From positions 930,001 through 994,000 of the forward strand of contig NZ_JACCAE010000001.1 of NCBI RefSeq assembly GCF_013409205.1: DNA of 64,000 nucleotides, written 5' to 3'. This DNA comes from Janibacter cremeus (lineage in GTDB: Bacteria > Actinomycetota > Actinomycetes > Actinomycetales > Dermatophilaceae). Positions 26,369-35,302 of the stretch are shown here, piece after piece; position 1 is the first letter of the stretch; every line of letters begins with the position of its first letter. A model generated the notes under the pieces. That model was not told where the DNA came from, did not search any database, and saw nothing but the letters and a program-made list of their open reading frames with translations. A program made the position numbers and the translations under genes.

Positions 26369-29300
26369 TCAGGCGGAGGCGACCGCCGTGCCGAGGAGCT
26401 GGGCGATCGCGTCCTCGTCGAGCATCGCGGGCCGGGTCGTCTCCCCCGTGGCCGCGTGGAAGAAGGCCCCGTGCACCCGGCCGGGATCGATCCCCCGCCA
26501 GCGGGCGTAGGCGATCCGGTAGGCCGACAGCTGGACGGCGCGCACGGCACTCTCCTGCCCCGTGGGCGGACGACCCGTCTTCCAGTCCACGACGGTCACT
26601 CCCCCGTCCTCGTCGGCGAAGACGGCATCGACCCGACCGCGGATCGCGTGGCCGCCGATGATCGTCTCGAGGGAGAGCTCGACGTCGAGCGGCACCCGCT
26701 CGGCCCACTCGCTGGCCAGGAAGTGCGCCTGCATACCCGCCAGGTCGTCGTCCCCGAGGTCCTCGTCGGCGCTGCCGGGCATCTCGAGGATGTCGACCAG
26801 CCCGGCACGCGCGTAGTGTTCCTCGACCCAGGCGTGGAAGGCCGTTCCACGACGGCCGGCGACCTGCGGCGGCTGCGGCATCGGTCGACGCAGGTCGAGT
26901 GCGAAGGCTCCCGGGTCCCGCGCGAGCGAGACCAGCTGGGAGGTCGACAGGTGCGCCGGCAGCTCGACGGACGCATCCTCCCCACGAGCTCGACGACGCC
27001 GCTCGCGCTCCTCGAGCAGGATCCGCAGCTGCTCGTCGAGCGGGTCCGACCCGAGGTCGACCCGGGTGTCGGCCTCCATCCGGTCCGCGGCCGCAGCGAG
27101 ACGCGGGCGCTCGGGAGCCTGCTCCACGATGGGCCACATGACCCGGCGGGCGACCTCGAGCGCGGGGTTGCGCACGTCCTTGGTCTCGGGCATGTCGGCC
27201 CAGTCGAGTGTCTCGACGACGCCGGTGGCCCGGGCCTCGTCGAGGAATCGGGAGGCCAGCCGTGGCTGCTGCCCGGTCGCGCCCCACACCCATGAGCCCA
27301 GCAGCAGCTGGCTCCGTGCCCGCGTGCAGGCGACGTAGGCCAACCGTCGCTCCTCGAGCAGCCCGTGCTCGCCGCCTGCCGCGCGATAGCGCTTGAGCTC
27401 CTCCTGGAGGGGCTTGGTCTCCCCGAGCGAGAGGTCGAGGTGCGGCAGCCCTTCGCGGTCGCCGCGCAGGGGGTAGGGAACCCCGTCGAGACCGGAGATC
27501 CACCCCGACTCGTTGACCTGCCCGAGTGCCCACGCGCCTTCCTTGAAGGAGGACCGCGAGGCGTGTGCGGGGAAGACCCCTTCGGACAGGCCGGGGACGG
27601 CGACGACATCCCACTCGAGCCCCTTGGCCGCGTGGCAGGTCAGGATCTGCACGGCTTCCTTGGTGGGCTCGACGACCGGAGCCTCGAGGCCCCGCTCCTG
27701 CTCGACGGCGGCCTCGATCCAGTCGATGAAGCCACCGAGCGTGGGGCGGTCCGCACTGGCGGCGAACTGCGCCGCGACATCGGCGAAGGCGTCGAGGTGG
27801 GCACGTGCGGCGGCGGGTGACCAGCCCGGACGCGCGAGGACCTCGACGTCGACGCCCAGCTCCCGCTCGGCCTCACCGACGAGATCGGGCAGCGGCATGC
27901 CGGCGCCACGGCGCAGGCGGGAGACCATCGCGGCGATGTGCTGGAGCCGCTGCAGTGCGCCACCGGAGATCGACTGCCCGGACTCTCCCTGCCAACCCGG
28001 CTCGGGCAGCTGGTCCAGGGCATCGACGATCGTCACGACGTCGTCGGGTCCGAGCGGCACTCCTGAGTCGGTCCCTGCCCCGTCGGACTCGGCGGCGGCC
28101 TGCTTGCCGAGGTGCCTGGCCCACGCCCCGAACCCGTCCAGATCGGCCGGGCCGAGCAACCCCGGGGCCCCGGTGAGCAGCCGCATCAGCCGGTCACCAC
28201 GTGCCGGGTCCTGCACGATGGTCAGCAGGGAGATGACGTCCGCGACCTCGGGCGTGAGCAGCAGTCCGCCGAGACCGACGACCTCGTGCGGGATGTTGCG
28301 CACCGCGAGCGCCTCTGCGATGAGGGTGAACTGGCTGCGCTTGCGGCACAGGATCGCCGCGCTACGGCGAGGGATGCCCCCGTCACCGGCGCCGCGACGG
28401 ACCTGGATCCAGTCCGCGACCTGCTCGGCCTCGTCGTGTGCGGTCTCCGCCCGCAACGCCTGGACCTGCCCGCGGCCGGCCCCCGGTCGGGGACGCAAGG
28501 AGGTCACCGGGACCCCGCTCGTGGCGCCCAGGGGCCCGGCGACGACATTGGCGACCTCGAGGATCGTCTCGTCATTGCGCCAGCTCGTCGACAGGTGCCT
28601 GACCGGCGCCGGCGCTCCCGTCGTCGCGAAGAACCTCGGGAAGTTCTCCAGGGTCGTGGCGCTGGCGCCTCGCCACGCGTAGATCGACTGGTGCGGGTCG
28701 CCGACCGCGGTGACCGCGGCCGGCGACTGGTCGGCCGGGGCGAAGAGCTCGCGCATGAGCACCAGCTGGGCCTCCGAGGTGTCCTGGAACTCGTCGAGCA
28801 GCACGACCCGGAACCGGTCCCGCTCGGCCTGCCCGATGTCCGGGAAGCGCGCGGCCAGCGCGGCGGCGAGCGCCATCTGGTCGGCGAAGTCCATCACGGA
28901 CCGCTCGCGCTTGACCTCGCGGTAGCGCTCGACGATCGGCAGGATGAGCTGCTGCTCGGCCATCGGGGTGAGGACCTTGCCGCGGTAGTCCTTGGTGAAC
29001 TCCTTGTCCGATGCGGCGACGCCCTCGAGGTGGCCGAGCGTGCGCCGGGCGAAGTCCTCGATGTCCTGGGGCGTGCACAGGTGCTCGGCCATCTCACCGG
29101 CGAGCGAGATGATCGCGTTGGTCACCGTCGACTCGACCTTGTCGATGTCCTCCATGGGGCCGTCCCAGGCGAGGACCACCTCGTGGGCGAGCTGCCAGGT
29201 CGCGGCCTCGGAGAGCAGGCGGGAGTCCTTCTCGTAGCCGAGCCTCAGGGCGCCCTCGCGCACGAGACGACCGGCGTAGGAGTGGTAGGTCGAGATGGTC

Positions 29301-29641
29301 GGCGTGCCCCCGAGACCGTCGGCGTCGAGGCCCTGCGGGGGGGTCCACACCCCGGTCTGCTCCAGGGTCGCCAGACGCCGGACGACCCGCTCGGCGAGCT
29401 CGCCCGCGGCTTTGCGCGTGAAGGTCAGCCCGAGGACCTCCTCGGGCGCGACGAGATCGTTGGCCACGAGCCAGACGACACGGGCGGTCATGGTCTCGGT
29501 CTTGCCCGAGCCGGCACCCGCGACGACGAGCAGGGGCTCGAGCGGCGCCTCGATGATCTCGCGCTGCTCGGGCGTCGGGGGGTGCTCCTGCCCCAGCGCG
29601 CGCGCCAGCTCGACGGCTGAGATCTTCGGTGGCCGGGTCAT
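26369..29641 (-). CDS. adnB: Helicase-nuclease AdnB (SF1 helicase plus RecB-like nuclease)
   Basis: 1090 residues from an ATG at 29641 that overlaps the adnA stop (ATGA). Walker A AGAGSGKT is at residues 41-48, Walker B reads LLDEFQDTSEAQ, and motif VI reads VACTRARSQLLLGS. The C-terminal PD-(D/E)XK nuclease has RGRVDAVF, VVDWKTG and the QLSAYR helix. With AdnA it resects double-strand breaks in actinobacteria, replacing RecBCD/AddAB. The intact motor motifs suit AdnB as the driving motor. The pair and order match mycobacteria. Confidence 0.93.
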   Translation of the reverse strand: MTRPPKISAVELARALGQEHPPTPEQREIIEAPLEPLLVVAGAGSGKTETMTARVVWLVANDLVAPEEVLGLTFTRKAAGELAERVVRRLATLEQTGVWTPPQGLDADGLGGTPTISTYHSYAGRLVREGALRLGYEKDSRLLSEAATWQLAHEVVLAWDGPMEDIDKVESTVTNAIISLAGEMAEHLCTPQDIEDFARRTLGHLEGVAASDKEFTKDYRGKVLTPMAEQQLILPIVERYREVKRERSVMDFADQMALAAALAARFPDIGQAERDRFRVVLLDEFQDTSEAQLVLMRELFAPADQSPAAVTAVGDPHQSIYAWRGASATTLENFPRFFATTGAPAPVRHLSTSWRNDETILEVANVVAGPLGATSGVPVTSLRPRPGAGRGQVQALRAETAHDEAEQVADWIQVRRGAGDGGIPRRSAAILCRKRSQFTLIAEALAVRNIPHEVVGLGGLLLTPEVADVISLLTIVQDPARGDRLMRLLTGAPGLLGPADLDGFGAWARHLGKQAAAESDGAGTDSGVPLGPDDVVTIVDALDQLPEPGWQGESGQSISGGALQRLQHIAAMVSRLRRGAGMPLPDLVGEAERELGVDVEVLARPGWSPAAARAHLDAFADVAAQFAASADRPTLGGFIDWIEAAVEQERGLEAPVVEPTKEAVQILTCHAAKGLEWDVVAVPGLSEGVFPAHASRSSFKEGAWALGQVNESGWISGLDGVPYPLRGDREGLPHLDLSLGETKPLQEELKRYRAAGGEHGLLEERRLAYVACTRARSQLLLGSWVWGATGQQPRLASRFLDEARATGVVETLDWADMPETKDVRNPALEVARRVMWPIVEQAPERPRLAAAADRMEADTRVDLGSDPLDEQLRILLEERERRRRARGEDASVELPAHLSTSQLVSLARDPGAFALDLRRPMPQPPQVAGRRGTAFHAWVEEHYARAGLVDILEMPGSADEDLGDDDLAGMQAHFLASEWAERVPLDVELSLETIIGGHAIRGRVDAVFADEDGGVTVVDWKTGRPPTGQESAVRAVQLSAYRIAYARWRGIDPGRVHGAFFHAATGETTRPAMLDEDAIAQLLGTAVASA

Positions 29642-32600
29642 CGCAACCGCCCCCCTTCGCCGTGGGCCGGGCAGGAGGAGCGAACCGGGCAGATCCGGCA
29701 CCGCGCCTCCTCCGGCTGGGCGGCGAAGGTGGCCGCAGCCATCCCCTCGGCCGCCTGGGTGATCAGGTCGTGGAAGTGTCGCGGCTCGTCGGCGTCACTG
29801 ATCGGCTCCTGCCCCTGCACGGCGTTCTTGTCGTTGCGGGCCTTGCCCAGGTGGACGAGGGCCGCACCGGCACCCCGGGTGCCGTACTCGCGGAAACCAC
29901 CCTCGGCGATCGCCACCTGGTAGGCACCCAGCTGGGGGTGCTCGACCAGCTCCTTGGCCGTGGGCGCGGACGAACCGGTCTTGTAGTCGATGACCCGCAC
30001 GCGCCCGTCGGCGTCCACCTCAAGGCGGTCGACGTTGCCCCGGAGCACGGCGCGACCCAGCTCGACGCGGAAGCTCTCCTCCGTCGCCACCGGTCGCCAC
30101 CCCTCATCGGCTGCTCTCAGGTGGTACTGCGCCAGCCAGTGCGCCATCCTGCGGGCCCGCTCGAACTTCTGGTCCGTGACCCACCCGGGCGCCATGCCCA
30201 AGGACGGCCACCGCCGCTCGAGCTCCGCCCGGAAGGCGTCCTCCCCTGCGTCGCCGAGCTCGTGGGCGATGGCATGGATGAGGGTGCCGACCTCCGCCGA
30301 CGTCTGGCTCGGACCCTCGCCCCCTGAGGACTGCAGGAGCCAGCGCAGGCCGCAGTCGGAGAAGAGCGCCACCTTCGACGGGCTCACCCCAACCGGGTCA
30401 TCCGGGCCACGGACCGCCCGGGTGTCGCTGAGGTCCCGCAACGCCCACCAGGACGAAGGGGCGGCGCCGGGGACACCCGCCGCGGCCAGGTGGGCCAGGC
30501 GGGCGACTGCCCGTGCCACTGCCGCTTGGTCCTGCGACGAGAGCTGCTGGCGCAGCTGCGCGACGAGTCCGGTGAGGTCCAGTGGCGCCGGGACGTCGCT
30601 CGGCCCGCGCCGGATGACCTCGTCCGGGAGTGGGTCGACGAGGTCGAGGTAGACCGAGGGTTGCTCGTCCTCCGCGGCGACCGCGGTGACGAGGACCCGC
30701 TCGGTGGCCCGGGTCAGCGCGACGTGGAAGAGCCGGGTCTCGTCGTGGCGGACGGCCGCAGCCGCTCCCGCACCGGTGCCGTCCCGGCCGGTGACGACAT
30801 CGACGAGTCGCTCCGAGCCGAGGAGGGACCCCCGCAGGCGCAGGTCGGGCCAGACGCCCTCCTGCACGCCGGCGACGACGACGGTGTGCCACTCGTGGCC
30901 GGCGGCCGTCTGCGGGGTCACCAGGGCCACGGCATCGGGGTCGGGGCTGCGTGCGGCGAGGGAGTCCGCGGCGACGGACTGACCGGCGACGGCGTCGAGG
31001 AAGGCGTCCGGCCCCGAGGCCGGCAGGGCGTCCTGGTGGGCGGCCGCGGCGTCGAAGAGGGCCACGACGGCGTCGAGCGCCCGGTCGGCGCGCGCACCCG
31101 CGGCACCACCCGCGAGCGCGGTCGCGCGCCACCCATCGGCGACCCCGGCGGCCTGCCAGAGGTGCCAGAGGACCGACTCGGCGCTGACCCCCTTCGCCCA
31201 GCCGGGGCCGTCCTCGGCGGTCACGGCCACTGCCCGCCCAGCGGCGAGGACGGTGGCCAGCCGGTACAGGGGCGCGGCGTCGTCGCCGAGGTGGGCCAAG
31301 CGGTCCGGGTCGAGGACGAGTGCACCGAGGAGCTCGTCACTCGTCCGGGTGCCCTCCGCCGAGAGCTCCTCCCGGCGGAGCACCCGGCGCAACCGGCGCA
31401 CGGCCACGGTGTCCGCGCCGATCAGCGGGCTGGCGAGCAGGTCGGTGACGTCGCTGGCCGGCACCGCCTCGAGCTGATCACGGGCGAGCGTGACGACGAT
31501 CCCGAGCAGGTGGATCAGTGGGCGGGCAGCGGGCTCGTCGCGGACCGGCACCCGGTGGGCATCACCCTGGACGGGCACCCCCCGGGCGGCCAGGACCCGG
31601 CGCAGCGTGGACTGGCGGGCAGCGCCCCGCACGATGACCGCCATCTGCTGCCAGGGGATGCCCGCCAGCAGGTGTGCTGCCCGCAGCTCGTGGGCGATGA
31701 AGGCGGCCTCCTGGGCGCCGGAGTGCAAGACGTGGGCGGCAACGGCCCCGCTCCGGTCGGTCGGGGTGGAGCGGCGCTGGCTCCCCCCACCGAGCGCCGC
31801 GATCTTGGGGGTGACCCGGGCCGCTGCGGCGTGCACGGACGCGGGCATGCGGTGACCCCGGCCCAGGACGAGCGTGGGGCCCTCGCGTGCCGGCCAGTCG
31901 CCGACGAGGTGGTGCGGGTCCGCGCCACGGAAGCCCTGCACCGTGGCATCCGGGTCCCCGATGAGCACGAGGTCGACTCCCCCGCCCGTGAGGACCCGCA
32001 GCAGCCGGGCGGCAGGCGCGGTCAGCTCCTGGGCGTCGTCGACGACGACGCAGCGGATGCCGGCGCGCACGCGGTCGCGGGCCTCGCCGTCCTCCTCGAG
32101 CAGCTCTGCGGCCGCCGTGAGCACCCATGCGGGGTCGAAGGCTCCCGGGCGGGACAGGGCGGTCACCTCGTCGTACTCGCGGGCCACCTGCGCGGCGGCG
32201 ACCCACTCGGGTCGCTCGTGGGCGAGGCCGCGGGCCGCGAGCTCATCGGGGTCCACCCCGTGCTCGATGGCGCGCATGAGCAGGTCACGCAGCTCCTCAC
32301 GGAAGCCACGGGTGGGCAACGCGAGCTCGAGGTCCTCCGGCCAGTCGGGCACATCAGGCCCGGTCCCACCCTCCTGGTGACCGGCGAGCAGCTCACCGAG
32401 GACCACGTCCTGCTCCGCACCGGAGAGCAGTCGGGGCGCGGGCTGTCCCAGCAGGACCGCCTGCTGGCGCAGCACCGCGAAGCCGAGCGAGGGCATCGTG
32501 CGGGCCAATGGCTCGGTGGTGGCGCCGGTGAGACCGGCGGTCACCGCGTCGCGGGCCGCTGCGGCAGCCAGCCGCGTCGCCGAGACGAGGAGAACCTCCT

Positions 32601-32805
32601 GGGGGGCGCACTCCCCCTTCGCGATCCGGTCGAGTACCGAGGCGATGGCGGCGCTCGTCTTGCCCGTCCCCGGGCCACCGAGCACGCGGATCACGTCGTG
32701 CCGGGCGGCCACGGCCGCTGACTGGTCCTCGTCGAGACGCACCACGGCCCTCGTCTCGTCGCTGACGGGAGCACGAAGCTGCACGGTCGGGATCTGCACT
32801 GCCAC
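29638..32805 (-). CDS. adnA: Helicase-nuclease AdnA (SF1 motor plus Fe-S RecB-like nuclease)
   Basis: 1055 residues from a GTG at 32805; a second GTG two codons on and an open frame to 32901 leave the start slightly uncertain. Walker A is GGPGTGKT. The Walker B stretch VVVDDAQEL has Asp where the catalytic Glu normally stands, consistent with a weaker motor in this subunit. The C-terminal nuclease has RLEV, VIDYKTG and QLGAYQ. One cysteine before the nuclease core (FSDCGLRW) and a terminal CRICPVRSSC form the four-cysteine pattern of AddB-type iron-sulfur nucleases. Translation of adnB is coupled to it. Confidence 0.92.
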   Translation of the reverse strand: MAVQIPTVQLRAPVSDETRAVVRLDEDQSAAVAARHDVIRVLGGPGTGKTSAAIASVLDRIAKGECAPQEVLLVSATRLAAAAARDAVTAGLTGATTEPLARTMPSLGFAVLRQQAVLLGQPAPRLLSGAEQDVVLGELLAGHQEGGTGPDVPDWPEDLELALPTRGFREELRDLLMRAIEHGVDPDELAARGLAHERPEWVAAAQVAREYDEVTALSRPGAFDPAWVLTAAAELLEEDGEARDRVRAGIRCVVVDDAQELTAPAARLLRVLTGGGVDLVLIGDPDATVQGFRGADPHHLVGDWPAREGPTLVLGRGHRMPASVHAAAARVTPKIAALGGGSQRRSTPTDRSGAVAAHVLHSGAQEAAFIAHELRAAHLLAGIPWQQMAVIVRGAARQSTLRRVLAARGVPVQGDAHRVPVRDEPAARPLIHLLGIVVTLARDQLEAVPASDVTDLLASPLIGADTVAVRRLRRVLRREELSAEGTRTSDELLGALVLDPDRLAHLGDDAAPLYRLATVLAAGRAVAVTAEDGPGWAKGVSAESVLWHLWQAAGVADGWRATALAGGAAGARADRALDAVVALFDAAAAHQDALPASGPDAFLDAVAGQSVAADSLAARSPDPDAVALVTPQTAAGHEWHTVVVAGVQEGVWPDLRLRGSLLGSERLVDVVTGRDGTGAGAAAAVRHDETRLFHVALTRATERVLVTAVAAEDEQPSVYLDLVDPLPDEVIRRGPSDVPAPLDLTGLVAQLRQQLSSQDQAAVARAVARLAHLAAAGVPGAAPSSWWALRDLSDTRAVRGPDDPVGVSPSKVALFSDCGLRWLLQSSGGEGPSQTSAEVGTLIHAIAHELGDAGEDAFRAELERRWPSLGMAPGWVTDQKFERARRMAHWLAQYHLRAADEGWRPVATEESFRVELGRAVLRGNVDRLEVDADGRVRVIDYKTGSSAPTAKELVEHPQLGAYQVAIAEGGFREYGTRGAGAALVHLGKARNDKNAVQGQEPISDADEPRHFHDLITQAAEGMAAATFAAQPEEARCRICPVRSSCPAHGEGGRLR

Positions 32806-32933
32806 GGGACCATCCCACCACCGGGCACTGACAACGGTGCACGGGGAGACGCCTGCAGGGATTGTCGGTACTCCTAGGTAGGATCGTGTGACCCGCAGCA
32901 CTGTGGGTCGCCCACGCCTGGAGGAAACGCATC

Positions 32934-33590
32934 ATGAGCCCGACCGCACCCGGCACCCGAGTCCAGAGGATGCCGCGTGCCCAGCGCCGTGCACAGCTGC
33001 TCGACGCCGCACTCAGCGTCTTCGTCTCCAAGGGCTACCACCTGGCCGCGATGGAGGACATCGCCGACGAGGCCGGCGTCTCCAAACCGGTGCTCTACCA
33101 GCACTTCCCGGGCAAGCTCGACCTGTACCTCGCGCTGCTGGACACCCAGTGCGACCACCTCGAGGCGCTCGTCATCGAGGCCCTGGAGTCGAGCAACGAG
33201 CACGAGGAGCGGGTCCACGCGACGGTGCGGGCCTTCTTCGCCTTCGTCGCGGACGAGGGCGGGGCCTTCCGCCTGATCTACGAGTCGGACCTGACCAACG
33301 AGCCGCAGGTGCGCCACCGCATCGACGCCCTCGAGGCCCAGCTCGGCGACGCGATCTCCCAGCGGATCATGCAGGACACGACCCTGCCGCGCGAGCTCGC
33401 CGAGATGCTCGGACTGGCGATGGCCGGCGCCGCGCAGGTCATGGCCCGCACCTGGCTGGCCCACGGCGCCGAGTTCTCCCAGGAGGTCGCCGCGCAGGCT
33501 GCCGGCCACCTGGCCTGGCGAGGCATCGGCTCCTTCCCCGTCAACCGCATGGGCGGCGACCCCGCCCCGGGCAGCTACCCGAGCAAGTGA
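32934..33590 (+). CDS. TetR-family transcription regulator
   Basis: 218 residues from the ATG at 32934 with GGAGG upstream. The N-terminal helix-turn-helix spans about residues 15-60 (LLDAALSVFVSKGYHLAAM, then GVSKPVLYQHFPGKLDLY). The C-terminal all-helical domain should sense a ligand that cannot be predicted. Divergent from adnA with about 128 bp between starts; a homologue stands at the same place in mycobacteria. It is followed by the DUF3107 gene. Confidence 0.9.
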   Translation: MSPTAPGTRVQRMPRAQRRAQLLDAALSVFVSKGYHLAAMEDIADEAGVSKPVLYQHFPGKLDLYLALLDTQCDHLEALVIEALESSNEHEERVHATVRAFFAFVADEGGAFRLIYESDLTNEPQVRHRIDALEAQLGDAISQRIMQDTTLPRELAEMLGLAMAGAAQVMARTWLAHGAEFSQEVAAQAAGHLAWRGIGSFPVNRMGGDPAPGSYPSK

Positions 33591-33633
33591 CACGATGGCA
33601 GGCACAGCCAGCCCCACAACCCAAGGAGTGACC

Positions 33634-33852
33634 GTGGAGGTCAAGATCGGCGTGCAGAACGTCGCCCGCGAGCTCGTCCTGGACGCCACCGGCACCGATG
33701 ACGAGATCGAGGCCGCAGTGCAGTCCGCGCTCGACGGCGGCGCCCTCGTGCTCTCCGACGACAAGGGCCGTCGCGTCATGGTCCCGGCCGGTGCGCTCGG
33801 CTACGTCGAGGTCGGTGAGCCCAGCCGCGGACGCGTCGGCTTCGGCGCCTGA
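33634..33852 (+). CDS. DUF3107 small protein
   Basis: 72 residues. The GTG at 33634 has AAGGAG nine bases upstream and gives the family N-terminus MEVKIGVQNVARELVLD; the frame opens earlier at 33595 without support. DUF3107 proteins are small, soluble and restricted to actinobacteria, with no known activity. Linkage to the upstream TetR gene (43 bp) is conserved in mycobacteria. Confidence 0.9.
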   Translation: MEVKIGVQNVARELVLDATGTDDEIEAAVQSALDGGALVLSDDKGRRVMVPAGALGYVEVGEPSRGRVGFGA

Positions 33853-34006
33853 GCCCCTTCACGAGCAGGCCGTCGCGCTGCTCGGTGCTTTCCTGAGTGT
33901 CGTAACTTGCGCCACTTGCACCACTGCGTCACTGTTGATCCTGAAAGGACCCACACGGGTCCCAGCGCGCCCGCCCCGGTGACGGGCCCAGAAGGAGTGA
34001 TCAACT

Positions 34007-34273
34007 GTGTGGACCATCATCGTCACGATCATCGTCGGCGCCATCATCGGAGCGCTGGCCCGACTCATCCTGCCGGGCAAGCAGAGCATCTCGACGCTCG
34101 TCACCGTGATCCTGGGGATCCTGGGCTCCCTCATCGGCTCGTGGGCCTACACCGCCCTGTCCGGTAACGAGACCACGGGCGGGATCGACTGGATCGCGTT
34201 CATCCTCGGTGTCATCGTCGCCGCCGTGCTCATCGTCATCTACGGGATGGTCGTCGGCCGCAAGCAGGTCTGA
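34007..34273 (+). CDS. GlsB/YeaQ/YmgE family stress membrane protein
   Basis: 88 residues with three hydrophobic segments and glycine-rich turns (VGAIIGALARLILPGKQ, LGILGSLIGSW), the transglycosylase-associated family. Such proteins are induced by stress and their molecular role is unsettled. The GTG at 34007 has AAGGAG upstream. The leader contains a small hairpin GGACCC-ACAC-GGGTCC at 33947-33962. A strong terminator follows. Confidence 0.88.
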   Translation: MWTIIVTIIVGAIIGALARLILPGKQSISTLVTVILGILGSLIGSWAYTALSGNETTGGIDWIAFILGVIVAAVLIVIYGMVVGRKQV

Positions 34274-34325
34274 CCCACCCGGCAGCGAGGGCGCCGCCCT
34301 GAGGGGTCCGCCCTGCAATCGGTCT

Positions 34326-34360
34326 CGAAGGGGGCCCGCCTCGCTGGCGGGCCCCCTTCG
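34326..34360. terminator. Bidirectional terminator built from a CGAAGGGGG inverted pair
   Basis: A perfect 15-bp stem: 34326-34340 (CGAAGGGGGCCCGCC) with 34346-34360, loop TCGCT. It lies between converging genes. The outer arms are exactly the CGAAGGGGG word that recurs throughout the window. Confidence 0.92.
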
Positions 34361-34388
34361 TCATGGCCGGGATCGCAGGAAGTTGCGG

Positions 34389-35090
34389 TCAGGCGGACAG
34401 CCCCAGGCGACCCATGCGCCGCCGGTGGCGGTCGGTGATCCGCTGCATCAGCTCGCCCATCTCGTTGAGGGTGGCGCCCGGGCGGTCATGACTCAGCCCC
34501 AGCACCAGCTCGCTGAGCGCCTCCCGGTCGGCTGCGACGACCTGCCCCTGGGTCAGGGCCTCGCCGACGAGTCGACGGCCCCACAGGGCGAGCGGGCCAC
34601 CGCGCCGCGGGTCCTCGACGATGCCGTCCCGCACGGCCCCCACGATCGTGTCCACGTCCCGGTGGTCGCTGCTCGCACGCCGGATGATCTCGCGGGACGT
34701 CGGCTCGACGTACTTCGAGATCTCGATGTAGAAGTCCGAGGCGATACCGTCCCCGATGTAGGCCTTGACCAGGCCCTCGAGCAGGTTGCGGGGCTTGGTG
34801 CGTGCGTGGAACGCCTCGAAGGCCTCCTCGAAGGGCGCCATGGCCGCGATCGGGTCGCCACCGAGCTCGATGATGTGGTCGACGAGCAGCTCGTGGTTGT
34901 GGAACTCCTTGACCGCCATGCTCGCGAGCGCTCGCTTCAGGCGCAGGTCCGTGGCCATCTCCGAGTCCGCCGCCATGCGGGTGAAACCCGAGATCGTGCC
35001 GTACGCGATGGTGCCGAGCAGCTCGATGGTGCCCTCCCGCTCGCGCTCCCCCAAGGCACCTGTGGACACTGGATCCGCCTGCTCGCTCAT
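34389..35090 (-). CDS. Ferritin-like fold protein (MiaE_2 type)
   Basis: 233 residues, all helical. Conserved acidic/histidine positions for a di-iron centre are suggested by MAVKEFHNHELLVDHI near residue 57 and the EPTSREIIRRASSDHRD stretch near 130. It matches the family likened to tRNA-(ms2io6A) hydroxylase (MiaE_2), but actinobacterial members have unproven function. Divergent from the DEAD-box helicase gene; the same pair occurs in mycobacteria. Confidence 0.82.
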   Translation of the reverse strand: MSEQADPVSTGALGEREREGTIELLGTIAYGTISGFTRMAADSEMATDLRLKRALASMAVKEFHNHELLVDHIIELGGDPIAAMAPFEEAFEAFHARTKPRNLLEGLVKAYIGDGIASDFYIEISKYVEPTSREIIRRASSDHRDVDTIVGAVRDGIVEDPRRGGPLALWGRRLVGEALTQGQVVAADREALSELVLGLSHDRPGATLNEMGELMQRITDRHRRRMGRLGLSA

Positions 35091-35302
35091 GCCCGCAGCC
35101 TAGTGCCGCGGCCGCGCGTGCGACCGATCAGCCTCCCGGCGGGTAGCATGGACATGACCAGCGGTGCCCGGTCGGCATCCTTTCCGGCTGGACGAGACGT
35201 CCGGCGCGGTCGCCCCACGTGTGGCAGACCGCTTGACTGACCTCCGATCGGCCCGTGCCACCCGCGACGCACGCAGCGTCGTCCACGCTGATCGAGAGAT
35301 GC

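Noticed and set aside
24756..27614. 952-codon minus-strand frame
   Set aside because: It covers the true phosphotransferase gene antisense and adnB in another frame; composition is Arg/Gly/Ala-rich noise.
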